Part shown: piece after piece, positions 55,315 through 64,000 of the stretch
How positions within the stretch are numbered: position 1 is the stretch's first letter
Layout of the letters: the number at the start of each line of letters is the position of its first letter
Assembly: GCA_026990035.1 (NCBI GenBank)
Contig: JALSIM010000009.1
Coordinates: 124,001 to 188,000, forward strand
DNA from: Alphaproteobacteria bacterium
GTDB lineage: Bacteria > Pseudomonadota > Alphaproteobacteria > Geminicoccales > Geminicoccaceae
Reading direction: 5' to 3'
DNA: 64,000 nt
Notes under the pieces: model-generated
What the model was told of the DNA's origin: nothing
Seen by the model: the letters and a program-made list of their open reading frames with translations, nothing else
Databases searched by the model: none
Translations under genes and position numbers: made by a program

Positions 55315-55893
55315 GTGATACGGAAACTCTACGACTGGACGATGCGCATGGCCGCCGGGCCCCGGGCGGAATGGGGGCTCGGGGCGGTGGCCTTCGCCGA
55401 AAGCTCCTTCTTTCCGGTCCCGCCCGATGTGATGATCCTGCCGATGGTCCTGGCGCGGCCGCGGCGGGCCTGGCGGATCGCGCTGATCGCCACCGTGGCG
55501 AGCGTGGTGGGCGGCGTCTTCGGCTATCTGATCGGCGCCTTCCTGTTCGAGACGGTGGGCCGGGCGGTGCTCGATTTCTACGGCTATGCCGAGGAGTTCG
55601 AACGGTTCCGCCGGCTCTATCTCGACTGGGGCCTGTGGATCGTGCTGATCGGCGGCCTCACCCCCTTCCCCTACAAGGTGGTGACCATCGCCAGCGGGGT
55701 GGTGGGGTATCCGCTGCTGCCCTTCATCCTCGGTTCGGTCGCCACCCGCGGGCTGCGGTTCTTTCTCGAGGCGGCGCTGCTGTACTGGTTCGGCCCGCCG
55801 CTGCGCGGGTTCATCGAACGTCGCCTGGGCTGGCTGACCACCGCCTTCCTGCTGCTGTTGATCGGCGGTTTCGCCGCCCTCAAGTTCATCTGA
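55315..55893 (+). CDS. DedA/YqaA family membrane protein (SNARE-associated/VTT)
   Basis: A 192-residue inner-membrane protein of the YqaA branch: LYDWTMRMAAGPRAEWGLGA at the N-terminus, AFAESSFFPVPPDVMILPMV, VVGGVFGYLIGAFLFETVG, GLWIVLIGGLTPFPYKVVTI and a last helix FLLLLIGGFAALKF. DedA relatives act in lipid flipping and membrane homeostasis. GTG at 55315 gives the family N-terminus; the upstream frame extends into the SPFH gene region and is not used. dsbB follows 10 bases later. Confidence 0.88.
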   Translation: MIRKLYDWTMRMAAGPRAEWGLGAVAFAESSFFPVPPDVMILPMVLARPRRAWRIALIATVASVVGGVFGYLIGAFLFETVGRAVLDFYGYAEEFERFRRLYLDWGLWIVLIGGLTPFPYKVVTIASGVVGYPLLPFILGSVATRGLRFFLEAALLYWFGPPLRGFIERRLGWLTTAFLLLLIGGFAALKFI

Positions 55894-55903
55894 GGAACGG
55901 CCG

Positions 55904-56401
55904 ATGGCGCTTTCCCGATCCTCCCTGGCGCTGCTCCTGCTGCTGGTCACCGCCGCCGGGCTGGGGGCCGCCTATGTGATGGAATACGGGTTCGGGCTCG
56001 AACCCTGCGAGCTCTGTCTCTACCAGCGCTACCCCTACATGGCGGCGGTGGCGGTGCTCGGCCTCGGTCTCTTCTCCGGCCTGCTCGGCCCCGCCCTCGC
56101 CCTCGCCCTCCTGCTCTATCTGCTGGATGCCGGCATCGCTCTCTTCCACACCGGGGTGGAGGCCGGAATCTTCGCCCTGCCGGCGGGCTGTGCGGCGAGC
56201 GGCCCGGCCGGCAGCCTCGCCGAGCTCAAGGCGCAGCTCCTCGCCACCGCTCCCCGCTGCGACCGACCGGCGGCGATCTTCCTCGGCCTTTCCATCGCCG
56301 CCTGGAACGCCCTCTTCGCCCTCGGTCTCGCCGCCCTCGCCGCCTTCGCCCTGTGGCGGACGGCGGAGGAGCCGGCGGGCGCCTCTTCGGCGCGAACGTG
56401 A
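55904..56401 (+). CDS. dsbB: Disulfide bond formation protein, DsbB family
   Basis: A 165-residue inner-membrane quinone reductase that reoxidises a periplasmic DsbA. It has four helices, the first redox pair in EPCELCLYQRYPYM and a second pair of cysteines in the periplasmic loop (PAGCAAS and APRCDRP). ATG 10 bases after the DedA-like gene, so the two are probably co-transcribed. Confidence 0.92.
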   Translation: MALSRSSLALLLLLVTAAGLGAAYVMEYGFGLEPCELCLYQRYPYMAAVAVLGLGLFSGLLGPALALALLLYLLDAGIALFHTGVEAGIFALPAGCAASGPAGSLAELKAQLLATAPRCDRPAAIFLGLSIAAWNALFALGLAALAAFALWRTAEEPAGASSART

Positions 56402-56453
56402 TAAGCTCGGATCGAGAACAGTCCGCAACCGGCCGCATTTCGGGAGGAACGGC

Positions 56454-56954
56454 ATGCTGAAGACGATTCTGGTGGCCGCCGACGGTTCCGAGCACGCCAA
56501 GAAGGCCGCGCAGTTGGCCGGCGATCTCGCGGCCCGTTACGACGCCGAGCTGGTGATCGCCCATGTCCTGGTCAATCGCAGGATCCCGGAGCCGCTGCGG
56601 CGGATGGCCGAGATCGAGCATCTGGTGGAGCCGGAGCCGCCGAAATCCCTCGGTCCCGGAATCCTTTCGACGACCTCCGAGAACGATCTCGACGCCAAGA
56701 TCATCGCCGCTCTCGGCGACAAGATCATGGGCGACGCCGAGCTCCTCGCCCGCGACGCGGGTGCCCGCAAGGTGCGGCGGATGGCCCTCACCGGCGAACC
56801 GGCCGAGGCGCTTTTGGAGGAGGCGAAGCGGGTGGGCGCCGATCTGATCGTCATGGGCACCCGCGGCCTCGGCGATCTCGGCGCGCTGCTCCTCGGCAGC
56901 GTCTCCCACAAGGTGATCCAGCTCGCCGACTGTCCGGTGACGGTCGTCAAGTAG
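56454..56954 (+). CDS. Universal stress protein, UspA family
   Basis: A 166-residue cytoplasmic nucleotide-binding protein with the Usp fold: TILVAADGSEHAKKAAQLAG at the N-terminus, a middle insert, and the ATP-binding pattern VMGTRGLGDLGALLLGSVSH (G-x2-G-x9-G-S) before DCPVTVVK. ATG at 56454 has GGGAGGAAC upstream. Such proteins help survive starvation and stress; specific role unknown. Confidence 0.94.
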   Translation: MLKTILVAADGSEHAKKAAQLAGDLAARYDAELVIAHVLVNRRIPEPLRRMAEIEHLVEPEPPKSLGPGILSTTSENDLDAKIIAALGDKIMGDAELLARDAGARKVRRMALTGEPAEALLEEAKRVGADLIVMGTRGLGDLGALLLGSVSHKVIQLADCPVTVVK

Positions 56955-57023
56955 CGGCGGTACGCGGGGGGCTCCGCTCCCCGGCCGCGCCTTCCGGAGC
57001 GATCGGCGCATCGGAAGGACGCC

Positions 57024-58826
57024 ATGAAGACGGTCGCGATCCTCGCCCTCGCCCTCGTCTTTTGGGCGGTCCTTCATCTGCGGGCGCGGCTTCCCGAACC
57101 GGAGCGCACGGCCGAGTTCGTCCACCGGGCGAGCCTGGTGGCCGAGCGGGGGCTCGACGGGCTGCGCCCCTGGGACGCGACCCTCGTCTTTCCGCTGCCG
57201 GCACGCCTCGGCGACATCGCTCCCGTCTTCGTCGAGTTGCTGCTGCTCGACGAGGATCGGCGTTTTTTCGTCCATTCGGGCATCGACTGGCGGGGAATCG
57301 GGCGGGCGCTCGGAGGCCTTCTCCGCTCGGGCGGCGGCGGGGGCAGTACCCTGACCCAGCAGCTCGTGAAGAACGTCTATCTCCACCCGGGGCGCACCCT
57401 CGCGCGCAAGCTCGAGGAAATCCCGCTCGCCCTCTATCTCGACTGGGAGCTGGACAAGGCCGAGCTGCTCGAGCTCTACATGAGCCACGCCTATTTCGGG
57501 TACGATTTCTACGGTGTGGAAGCCGCCGCCCGGGGATATTTCGGAGTCCGGGCCCGCTGTCTCACGGGATTGGAGGCGGCGCTGCTGGTCCGCACCCTCA
57601 AGGCTCCCGCCCGTCGCAATCCGCGGACGGACCTCCGCCGTCTGTCGCAGGAGGCCCGGGCCCTGCTCCTGCGGGCGTACGGCGGGGAGCGGGCACGGCG
57701 GGTGGCCCGGCAGCGGGCGAAGGGTGGACGCTGCCGGCCGCGATACAAAAGCTGGCCGCCGCCACGGCGCTTCTATGCGCGCGATGCCGCGGTCGCCGAA
57801 ATGCGCACACGCTACCGTGCGATCCTCGGTGATCGTCCGTTCGTCGCCTATCTCACGATCGATCCGGAGCTCCAGCTCTACGCCGAACTCGCGGTCGAGG
57901 AAGCCCTCGGCGAGCGTGACCGCTACGGTTTCGACCAGATCGCCCTGATCGCCATGAGCCCGGACGGCGCGGTACGGGCGCTCGTCGGTGGGGCCGATTA
58001 CCGGCGTTCCCCCTGGAACCGGGTGGACCGCGCCCGGCGGCAGCCGGGTTCCGCCTTCAAGCCCCTGGTCTATCTCGCGGCGCTCGAGGCGGGGGCCCGT
58101 TTCGACGATCTCGTCGAGGACGCCCCGTTCGAGATCCGGGGATACCGACCGCGCAACATCGACCGTCGCCATCTCGGGCCGATCCCGATCCGGGAGGCTC
58201 TCGTGGACAGCCGCAACGTGGCGACGGTGCGCCTCGCGGAGCGGATCGGACGTTGGCGGATCCGGGAGCTCGCGAGGCGTCTCGGCTACGAGGGCGAGCT
58301 GCCGGACGATCCCACCCTCGCCCTGGGCAGCGGGGAGACGACGCTGCGCGACCTGGTGGAACTGTTCGCCACCTTCGCCAACGGGGGGCGGCCCGTCCGG
58401 GCCCGGCTGGTCGAGGCGCTCCGGGACCGGCGGGGCGGTTTTCTCCCCATCGAACCGCCGCGGCCGGATCCCCCGGCCGTGGACCGGGCACGGCTCTGTG
58501 CCCTGGTCCGCGTGCTCGAACAGGTGGTCCGGCGCGGGACCGGCAGGCGAGCCGCCTTCATGGGCGGTCATCCGACGGCCGGAAAAACGGGAACCAGCCA
58601 GAACTACCGTGACGCATGGTTCGTCGGCTTCACCGCCCATTACGTGGTCGGCGTGTGGGTGGGGCGTGACGACGATCGTCCGATGAAGGGGCTCATCGGA
58701 GGCGATCTGCCGGCCCGCGTCTTCGCCCGCTTCATGGTCAACGCGCATCTCGGGCTTCCGCGGCGCCCGCTCGCGGCCTGTGGCGCGGAGCGGGCGATCA
58801 GCCCGGTCCCGGCTCCTCGCGGATGA
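57024..58826 (+). CDS. Class A penicillin-binding protein (transglycosylase/transpeptidase)
   Basis: A 600-residue bifunctional peptidoglycan synthase anchored by an N-terminal helix (TVAILALALVFWAVLHL). The GT51 domain has EDRRFFVHSGIDWRGIGRAL with the catalytic Glu, GGGSTLTQQLVKNVYL, ARKLEEIPLALYLDWELDK and YFGYDFYGVEAAARGYFG. The transpeptidase domain has S-x-x-K in PGSAFKPLVYLAAL, S-x-N in VDSRNVAT and K-T-G in TAGKTGTSQNYRDAWFVGFT. It lacks the extra C-terminal domain of PBP1C and is closest in layout to short PBP1A-type enzymes. Its 3' end overlaps the convergent pyrC' by 29 bases. Confidence 0.93.
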   Translation: MKTVAILALALVFWAVLHLRARLPEPERTAEFVHRASLVAERGLDGLRPWDATLVFPLPARLGDIAPVFVELLLLDEDRRFFVHSGIDWRGIGRALGGLLRSGGGGGSTLTQQLVKNVYLHPGRTLARKLEEIPLALYLDWELDKAELLELYMSHAYFGYDFYGVEAAARGYFGVRARCLTGLEAALLVRTLKAPARRNPRTDLRRLSQEARALLLRAYGGERARRVARQRAKGGRCRPRYKSWPPPRRFYARDAAVAEMRTRYRAILGDRPFVAYLTIDPELQLYAELAVEEALGERDRYGFDQIALIAMSPDGAVRALVGGADYRRSPWNRVDRARRQPGSAFKPLVYLAALEAGARFDDLVEDAPFEIRGYRPRNIDRRHLGPIPIREALVDSRNVATVRLAERIGRWRIRELARRLGYEGELPDDPTLALGSGETTLRDLVELFATFANGGRPVRARLVEALRDRRGGFLPIEPPRPDPPAVDRARLCALVRVLEQVVRRGTGRRAAFMGGHPTAGKTGTSQNYRDAWFVGFTAHYVVGVWVGRDDDRPMKGLIGGDLPARVFARFMVNAHLGLPRRPLAACGAERAISPVPAPRG

Positions 58827-60105
58827 AGACGGCCCGCCCGTCGACCAGCGTCCGCACCGTCCGGCCGCGGAACTCCCGCCCCTCGAAGGCGGTGTTCTTG
58901 GCAAGCGAACGCAGCCCCGCCTCGGTCACCGTCCAGCGGGCGCCCGGGTCGAACAGCAGCAGATCGGCGGGGGCGCCGATGGCCAGCCGTCCCGCCTCGA
59001 GGCCGAGCAGCGCCGCCGGTTTCGAGGTGAGGGTGGCGAGCAGCGCCGGGAGGCCGATCCGGCCGTCGTGCCAGAGTTCGAGAACCGCGGCGAGCAGGGT
59101 TTCGAGCCCGACCACCCCGAAGGCGGCCTGGGCGAAGGGCACCCGCTTGCTGTCCTGATCCTGCGGCGTGTGATCGCTGGCCACCACGTCGATGGTGCCG
59201 TCGGCGAGCCCTTCGATCAGGGCCGCGCGATCCTCTTCCGTTCTGAGAGGCGGCGAGACCTTGGCATAGGTGCGGTATCCCTCGACCTCGGCCTCGGTGA
59301 GCAGCAGATGGTGCGGGGTCACCCCGCAGCTCACCGGCAGCCCCCGCGCCTTGGCCCGGCGCACGACATCCACCGAAGCGGCGGTGGAGATGCAGCCGAG
59401 GTGGTAGCGGGCGCCGGTGGCCTCGACGAGGCGCAGATCGCGCTCGATCACGATCACCTCGGCGCAGGGCGGGATCCCGGGCAGGCCCAGGCGGGTGGCG
59501 ACCGGTCCCGCGTTCATGGCCCCGCCGGCGGCGAGCGCCGGCTCCTCCGGATGCTGGACGACGAGGGCATCGAAGGCGGTGGCGTAGGCGAGCGCCCGCA
59601 TCATCACCCGGGCATCGGCCACCGCCCGGCCGCCGTCGGTGAAGGCCACCGCCCCGGCCTCGCGCAGCAGGCCCATTTCGGCGAGCTGGCGACCTTCGCC
59701 GCCGCGGGTCAGGCAGGCGTAGGGGTGGACCTTGACCGATTTGAGCTTGCGTGCCCGGCGGGCGACGAATTCGAGCATCGCCGGATCGTCGAGCGGCGGG
59801 CTGGTGTCCGGCAGGGCCGCGAGGCTGGTGACGCCGCCGGCGGCGGCCGCCGCCACCGCGCTGTCGATCCTCTCCCGATGTTCGGCTCCGGGCTCGCCGA
59901 GGCGCACCCGCATGTCGACGAGGCCGGGGGCGAGGCAGAGCCCCGTGGCGTCGATCGTCTCGACATCCTCGGCCAGCCCCTCGGCACGGAGATGCGGGCC
60001 GAGATCGGCGATCCGCCCGTCCCGCACCAGCAGCCCGCCGATCTCGTCGCGGCCGCTCTCCGGATCGAGCAGCCGGCAGCCGAGAAAGGCCGCGGGCCGG
60101 GTCAT
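58798..60105 (-). CDS. Dihydroorotase-like protein, probably non-catalytic (PyrC')
   Basis: An amidohydrolase-fold protein of 435 residues beside pyrB. The family core is clear ([72 protein letters not shown]), but the zinc-binding H-x-H after the Asp is Arg-Val-Arg ([10 protein letters not shown]) and the usual His before I-S-T is Cys (LGCIST). It thus resembles PyrC' of pseudomonads, which is inactive but needed to assemble aspartate transcarbamoylase; an active dihydroorotase should be elsewhere. Its ATG overlaps the pyrB stop (ATGA). Confidence 0.88.
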   Translation of the reverse strand: MTRPAAFLGCRLLDPESGRDEIGGLLVRDGRIADLGPHLRAEGLAEDVETIDATGLCLAPGLVDMRVRLGEPGAEHRERIDSAVAAAAAGGVTSLAALPDTSPPLDDPAMLEFVARRARKLKSVKVHPYACLTRGGEGRQLAEMGLLREAGAVAFTDGGRAVADARVMMRALAYATAFDALVVQHPEEPALAAGGAMNAGPVATRLGLPGIPPCAEVIVIERDLRLVEATGARYHLGCISTAASVDVVRRAKARGLPVSCGVTPHHLLLTEAEVEGYRTYAKVSPPLRTEEDRAALIEGLADGTIDVVASDHTPQDQDSKRVPFAQAAFGVVGLETLLAAVLELWHDGRIGLPALLATLTSKPAALLGLEAGRLAIGAPADLLLFDPGARWTVTEAGLRSLAKNTAFEGREFRGRTVRTLVDGRAVFIREEPGPG

Positions 60106-61052
60106 GCCGCCGCGGCCCGCAGATCGCGGGTGAGGAAATCGAGACAGGCCATCCGGACCGCCACCCCCATCTCGACCTGGTCGAGAATGGCGCTGCGGTC
60201 GATGTCGTCGGCCACCACCCCGTCGATCTCGACGCCCCGGTTCATCGGTCCGGGATGCATGATCAGCGCGTCGGGACGGGCAGCGGCGAGCTTCTCCCAG
60301 GTCAGACCGAAGAAGTGGAAATACTCGCGCAGGCTGGGAACGAAACTTCCCTGCATGCGCTCGCTCTGGAGGCGCAGCATCATGACGATGTCGGCCCCCT
60401 CGAGGCCCGCCCGCATGTCGTGGAACGTCTCCACCCCGTACTGGCGGTCCATCCCCGCCGGCAGCAGGGTCGGCGGGGCGACGAGCCGGACCCTGGCCCC
60501 CAGCCGAGTGAGCAGCAGGATGTTCGAGCGGGCCACCCGCGAATGGGCGATGTCGCCGCAGATGGCCACCAGGAGGCCGGCGATGCGGCCGCGCCGCCGG
60601 CGGATGGTGAGGGCGTCCAGAAGCGCCTGGGTGGGATGCTCGTGGGTACCGTCGCCGGCGTTGATCACCGCGCAGCGGACGTGCCGGGCGAGCAGGGCGA
60701 CGGCACCGCTGTCGTGATGGCGCACCACGAGGATGTCGGGATGCATGGCGTTGAGGGTCATCGCCGTGTCGATCAGGGTCTCGCCTTTCTTGATGGCCGA
60801 GACCCCCACCGACATGTTCACCACATCGGCCCCGAGCCGCTTGCCGGCGAGTTCGAAGGAAGTGCGGGTGCGGGTCGAGCTCTCGAAGAAGAGGTTGATC
60901 TGGGTCAGGCCGCGCAGCAGCGCAAGCTTCTTGTCGCTGCGACGGTTGAGCTCGACGAAGCCGTCCGCCGCCTCGAGGAGGGCCTCGATCTCCTCCCTGC
61001 CCAGGGAGGCGATGCCGAGCAGATGGCGATGCGGGGACCGGGCTGCGGTCAT
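60102..61052 (-). CDS. pyrB: Aspartate carbamoyltransferase catalytic chain
   Basis: Makes N-carbamoyl-L-aspartate in pyrimidine synthesis. The 316-residue product has the carbamoyl-phosphate site [20 protein letters not shown], the [16 protein letters not shown] loop with catalytic Lys, [20 protein letters not shown] and [17 protein letters not shown] at 61052 gives family length. Coupled with pyrC' downstream, with which it probably forms the dodecameric complex known from pseudomonads. An SAF-domain dehydrogenase gene precedes it by 49 bases. Confidence 0.96.
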   Translation of the reverse strand: MTAARSPHRHLLGIASLGREEIEALLEAADGFVELNRRSDKKLALLRGLTQINLFFESSTRTRTSFELAGKRLGADVVNMSVGVSAIKKGETLIDTAMTLNAMHPDILVVRHHDSGAVALLARHVRCAVINAGDGTHEHPTQALLDALTIRRRRGRIAGLLVAICGDIAHSRVARSNILLLTRLGARVRLVAPPTLLPAGMDRQYGVETFHDMRAGLEGADIVMMLRLQSERMQGSFVPSLREYFHFFGLTWEKLAAARPDALIMHPGPMNRGVEIDGVVADDIDRSAILDQVEMGVAVRMACLDFLTRDLRAAAA

Positions 61053-61101
61053 GGCACCCGGATCATGCCTCCGGGCGCCCGCGGCGACAAGCGTCCTGCG
61101 C

Positions 61102-62412
61102 TCATCCGTCGCCTTCCGGTTCGAGCTCCGCGCGCAGACGCGTGGCCTCGTTCCGGGGTGGCGTCTCGACATCCGCGAAGGTCAGGAGCGCTCCCTCGGG
61201 TACCGGCCGGACCAGCCGCACCCCGTGGGCGAGGCCGATCGGCAGGAGACCTTCGCCGGCCGAACGGGCGGCCGGGACGAGCCGGCCCCAGACGAGATGG
61301 CCGCCCTCGCCGTCGAGGATCTCGCCGGCCGCGAGATCACGCTTGGCGCAGGCCACCACATCGCCGCGCCAGCCGCCCGGGGTCCCGGTGGCCTCGCCGA
61401 GGAGCGCCGCGCCGGCGACGCTGATACCGAGCTCGAGGCCGATCAGATGATAGGGTCGCCAGAGGCTCGTGTAGCGGCCGCCGGGATCGGTCACCATGCC
61501 GTAGTCGCGGAAGCAGCGGGCGGTGTAGGTGCCCGGCGCCTCGATCACCACATAGACCCCCCAGCGCAGATCGTCCGCCACCGGCCTGCCGTCACGCCGC
61601 AGACAGGACACCACCTCGACCATCCCCTTCGCCTCCAGCCGGCCGCCCTCCTCGCGCGGCCGCAGCACGGTCGCGAGATCCCCGGTCCCGGCGGGCGGGA
61701 AGCCGAGCCCGTCCCGTGGCACCGAAAGCCCGGTGGCGTTGGCGATCGCCGCCATCTCGATGGCCGATTTGGTGCCGTCGAGGAAGGAGTTGAACATCTT
61801 CGGGTTCATCCCCGAAGCGGCGGCGTGTTCGGGGGAGATGCCGTAGTGCTCCCAGACGGTGTCGGGCGTGGAGGCGTGATAGGCGGGCAGATATTTGGTG
61901 CCCTTGCCGGCGGCGACCACCGGAAAGCCGCAGCTCCGCGCCCAGTCCACGAGTTCGCAGACCAGCGCCGGCTGATCGCCGTAGGCGAGGCTGTAGACGA
62001 GCCCGGCGGCGCGGGCGCGGCGGGCGAGGGCCGGGCCGCAGAGCACGTCGGCCTCGACGTTGACCATCACGAGATGGAGACCCCGGTCGATCGCCGCCAG
62101 CGCGTGCCGGGTTCCGGCCAGGGGATCGCCGGTGGCCTCGACCATCACCTCGAGATCCGACCGCGCCAGGGCTTCGGCGGCATCGGTCAGGACCGGCAGG
62201 GCGGCGAGCTCCGCCTCGCTCCAGCCGGCGGACCGCAGATTGGCACGGGCCCGTCCGGGGTCGAGATCGGCGACGACGGCGATCCGCATGCCCGGCTGCC
62301 GCCGCACCTGGGCCGCGAACATGGTCGCGAACTTGCCGCAGCCGATCAGGGCGATGCCGATCGGCCGATCTTCCCGGGCACGGGCATCGAGGCGTTCGGC
62401 GAGGTTCATCAC
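61102..62412 (-). CDS. NAD(P)-binding dehydrogenase with C-terminal SAF domain
   Basis: A 436-residue protein related to homoserine dehydrogenase in the N-terminal half: a Rossmann motif [39 protein letters not shown] and [20 protein letters not shown]. The C-terminal part ([40 protein letters not shown]) is an SAF/FlgA-like beta-clip domain. I know this combination only as an uncharacterised oxidoreductase type. It is upstream of pyrB in the same direction but shows no obvious link to pyrimidines. GGAGGAACC precedes the ATG. Confidence 0.8.
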   Translation of the reverse strand: MMNLAERLDARAREDRPIGIALIGCGKFATMFAAQVRRQPGMRIAVVADLDPGRARANLRSAGWSEAELAALPVLTDAAEALARSDLEVMVEATGDPLAGTRHALAAIDRGLHLVMVNVEADVLCGPALARRARAAGLVYSLAYGDQPALVCELVDWARSCGFPVVAAGKGTKYLPAYHASTPDTVWEHYGISPEHAAASGMNPKMFNSFLDGTKSAIEMAAIANATGLSVPRDGLGFPPAGTGDLATVLRPREEGGRLEAKGMVEVVSCLRRDGRPVADDLRWGVYVVIEAPGTYTARCFRDYGMVTDPGGRYTSLWRPYHLIGLELGISVAGAALLGEATGTPGGWRGDVVACAKRDLAAGEILDGEGGHLVWGRLVPAARSAGEGLLPIGLAHGVRLVRPVPEGALLTFADVETPPRNEATRLRAELEPEGDG

Positions 62413-62539
62413 GGTTCCTCCCCCTCCCGGCCGGTACGCGGGGCGGCCGGCCGGGCGCGAGGGAACAGGAGAACCCGGCCTCCGGTCAAGACCGGTTCGC
62501 AGCCCGTGGGACGGTTTCGGGAGAGGCTCGATGCGGACG

Positions 62540-62568
62540 AAAAAGCAGGAGGCGCTCGCACGCCTCCT
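62540..62568 (-). terminator. Rho-independent terminator on the minus strand
   Basis: Perfect 8-bp stem AGGAGGCG/CGCCTCCT (62561-62568 and 62547-62554) with loop TGCGAG, followed by GC and TTTTT (62540-62544). It lies 190 bases after the sdhB stop and 128 bases before the SAF-domain gene. It can end sdhB transcripts or act as an attenuator for the genes below it. Confidence 0.75.
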
Positions 62569-62615
62569 CTCGAGATCGGACCTGCGTGTGTGGGCTTGCG
62601 CCTCTTATGGCGTTA

Positions 62616-62644
62616 CTAATACACGTTTTCGGAACACGGGCCAA
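62616..62644 (-). promoter_or_regulatory. Candidate promoter upstream of the terminator hairpin
   Basis: On the minus strand TTGGCC (62639-62644), a 17-base spacer and TATTAG (62616-62621); each matches consensus at four of six positions. A transcript from here would meet the terminator after about 70 bases. Confidence 0.4.
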
Positions 62645-62757
62645 GGCAAAATTGCCGGACAATCGAGAGGGATTTCTCAACTATGAGTTTACTCACCGGC
62701 GATTTCCGGAAGCGATGGTGATGTCGGCGAAAGGTCCGATGGTTCGGGCCGGTCCGT

Positions 62758-63540
62758 TCAGAGACTGCGTTCGACGAGCCTTTTCTTGATCTCGGCGATG
62801 GCCTTGGCCGGGTTGAGCCCCTTGGGGCAGCTGTTGGTGCAGTTCATGATCGTGTGGCAGCGATAGAGCTTGAAGGGGTCCTCGAGATCGTCGAGCCGCT
62901 CGCCGGTGGCCTCGTCGCGGGAATCGGCGATCCAGCGGTAGGACTGGAGCAGGACGGCAGGTCCGAGATACCTGTCCCCGTTCCACCAGTAGGACGGGCA
63001 GCTCGTCGAGCAGCAGGCGCAAAGGATGCATTCCCACAGACCGTCCAGCTTCGCCCGTTCCTCGGGGCTCTGCCGGTATTCCTTCTCCGGCACCGGCGAG
63101 CGGGTCCGGAGCCAGGGCGAGATGGATTCGTACTGGGCCCAGAAGGGTTCGAAATCGGTCACCAGATCCTTGATCACCGCCATGTGCGGCAGGGGATGGA
63201 CGGTCACCTCCTCCCCGGGCACCTCCTCGATCGCCTTGATGCAGGCGAGGCCGTTGTGGCCGCCCATGTTCATGGCGCAGGAGCCGCACACGCCCTCGCG
63301 GCAGGAGCGGCGGAAGGTCAGGGTGCTGTCGATCTCGGTCTTGATCTTGATCAGCGCGTCGAGAACCATCGGCCCGCAGTCGGCGAGATCGATCACATAG
63401 GTGTCGATCCGCGGGTTGGCGCCGGAATCGGGATCGTAGCGATAGATCCGGAACGTCTTGGGTCGCTTGGCGCCGGACGCCGCGGGCCAGGTCTTGCCGG
63501 GCTGGACGCGGGAATTCTTCGGCAGGGAAAATTCGACCAT
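62758..63540 (-). CDS. sdhB: Succinate dehydrogenase iron-sulfur subunit
   Basis: Carries electrons from the flavoprotein to quinone in complex II. The 260-residue protein has the 2Fe-2S ligands in [20 protein letters not shown](AC), the 4Fe-4S cluster [16 protein letters not shown] and the 3Fe-4S/4Fe-4S region [23 protein letters not shown] at 63540 gives family length; the open frame above it extends into sdhA. It follows sdhA by 32 bases, the usual alphaproteobacterial order. Confidence 0.97.
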   Translation of the reverse strand: MVEFSLPKNSRVQPGKTWPAASGAKRPKTFRIYRYDPDSGANPRIDTYVIDLADCGPMVLDALIKIKTEIDSTLTFRRSCREGVCGSCAMNMGGHNGLACIKAIEEVPGEEVTVHPLPHMAVIKDLVTDFEPFWAQYESISPWLRTRSPVPEKEYRQSPEERAKLDGLWECILCACCSTSCPSYWWNGDRYLGPAVLLQSYRWIADSRDEATGERLDDLEDPFKLYRCHTIMNCTNSCPKGLNPAKAIAEIKKRLVERSL

Positions 63541-63572
63541 AGGTTGATGACCCCCGTTGACGGCCGCCTGTG

Positions 63573-64000
63573 TCAGTAGACCCGCTTCTGGGGCGGGAAG
63601 GGTTCGACCTCGTTGCTCAGGGTGCTCAGATGCACCGGTCTCGTGTCGAGTCGCGGCCGATGCTCGGCATCCACCCAGCAGAGCGTGTGCTTGAGCCAGT
63701 TCTCGTCGTCCCGCTCGGGATGGTCGTCGCGGGCGTGGGCGCCGCGGGATTCGGTGCGGTAGAGGGCGGAATGGATGGTCGCCACCGCCTGCAGCATGAG
63801 GTTTTCCAGTTCCAGCGCCTCGATCAGATCGGAGTTCCACACCCGGGAGCGGTCTTCGACTCGGATATCGGCGAGGCTTTCGGCCACCTCCTCGAGCTTG
63901 CGGCATCCCTCCTCGAGACTGCCCGCTTCCCGGAACACCCCGGCGTAGCGCTGCATGGTCCGCTGCATGGCGAGGCGGATCCGTCCGGTGGCCGTCGATC
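63573..64000 (-). CDS. sdhA: Succinate dehydrogenase flavoprotein subunit, C-terminal part (5' end outside window)
   Basis: About 141 C-terminal residues of SdhA; the frame is open to the right edge. Recognisable are [60 protein letters not shown] with the conserved active-site Arg-Gly-Ala-His segment, LKHTLCWVD and the terminal PPQKRVY. FAD- and most substrate-binding regions lie outside. It precedes sdhB in the same operon. Confidence 0.96.
   Translation of the reverse strand, partial: STATGRIRLAMQRTMQRYAGVFREAGSLEEGCRKLEEVAESLADIRVEDRSRVWNSDLIEALELENLMLQAVATIHSALYRTESRGAHARDDHPERDDENWLKHTLCWVDAEHRPRLDTRPVHLSTLSNEVEPFPPQKRVY

Larger units (their letters stand above)
62413..62757. other. 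345-base intergenic region between the SAF-domain gene and sdhB, with promoter and terminator elements
   Basis: By eye less GC-rich than its surroundings. On the minus strand it contains, in order of transcription, a promoter-like pair (62616-62644), a short leader, a strong terminator hairpin (62540-62568), a CCGGTC-AA-GACCGG palindrome (62482-62495) overlapping a second weak promoter candidate (TTGACC at 62484-62489), and the ribosome-binding site of the SAF-domain gene. I found no convincing small protein gene in it. Confidence 0.6.

Noticed and set aside
62586-62789. Small plus-strand frame of 67 codons in the sdhB intergenic region
   Set aside because: No ribosome-binding site, overlaps the end of sdhB antisense and the product shows no recognisable feature.

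Overview
The window is a gene-dense, very GC-rich stretch of a bacterial chromosome. Gene content and order (leuS-lptE-holA, Cys-poor L31/L36, pqiABC, pyrB with an HxH-less dihydroorotase, sdhA-sdhB) point to an alphaproteobacterium, most likely of the broad Rhodospirillales/Geminicoccales type; the exact lineage is an inference. Phosphoribulokinase and an adjacent C2 salvage pathway suggest a facultative autotroph using the Calvin-Benson-Bassham (CBB) cycle, although RuBisCO itself is not in the window. I saw no transposase, integrase or CRISPR array.

Layout. 1-3.5 kb: end of leuS, then lptE and holA (+). 3.6-5.7 kb: two oligopeptide-type ABC permeases without a binding protein or ATPases. 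5.7-7.7 kb (-): a two-gene cassette, a RecF/OLD-like AAA ATPase plus a small putative TOPRIM-like protein, which resembles a phage-defence module. 7.9-23.1 kb (all -): an IclR regulator, then gcl, hyi, glxR, glcD, glcE, glcF (glycolate to glycerate), a LuxR-type regulator with a degenerate receiver, then glpX-like, prk, tkt, pgk, rpe (CBB cycle). In this arrangement 2-phosphoglycolate salvage and carbon fixation genes lie in one direction.

23.1-33.6 kb: rpmE-rpmJ with a good promoter, an ABCB-type exporter, a PAS protein with a degenerate receiver, a MotA/MotB-like stator pair with a 997-residue coiled-coil OmpA-like partner, and a DUF3775 protein. 33.7-36.6 kb: a complete TRAP transporter (+). 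36.8-42.3 kb: a glycosyltransferase convergent with an rfbF-epimerase-two C-methyltransferase operon for an unusual sugar. 42.4-47.9 kb: pqiABC (-), a fold-type IV aminotransferase (+) and a GT8-like protein (-). 48.2-50.2 kb: bactofilin, a small lipoprotein and a methyltransferase convergent with it. 50.2-53.1 kb: a second TRAP system (-). 53.2-57 kb: DUF1232 protein, tRNA-Leu(CAA), nfeD-SPFH pair, DedA/YqaA-type protein, DsbB and a universal stress protein. 57-64 kb: class A penicillin-binding protein, pyrB-pyrC' below an SAF-domain dehydrogenase, then sdhB and the end of sdhA. A promoter and terminator in the sdhB-SAF gap could form an attenuator or a small RNA.

The most unusual points are the ATPase/TOPRIM-like cassette, the C2-CBB supercluster with three atypical proteins (Gcl with Glu where E. 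coli has Val51, a receiver lacking its Asp, a divergent GlpX), the three-part stator operon, and the possible attenuator before the pyr genes.
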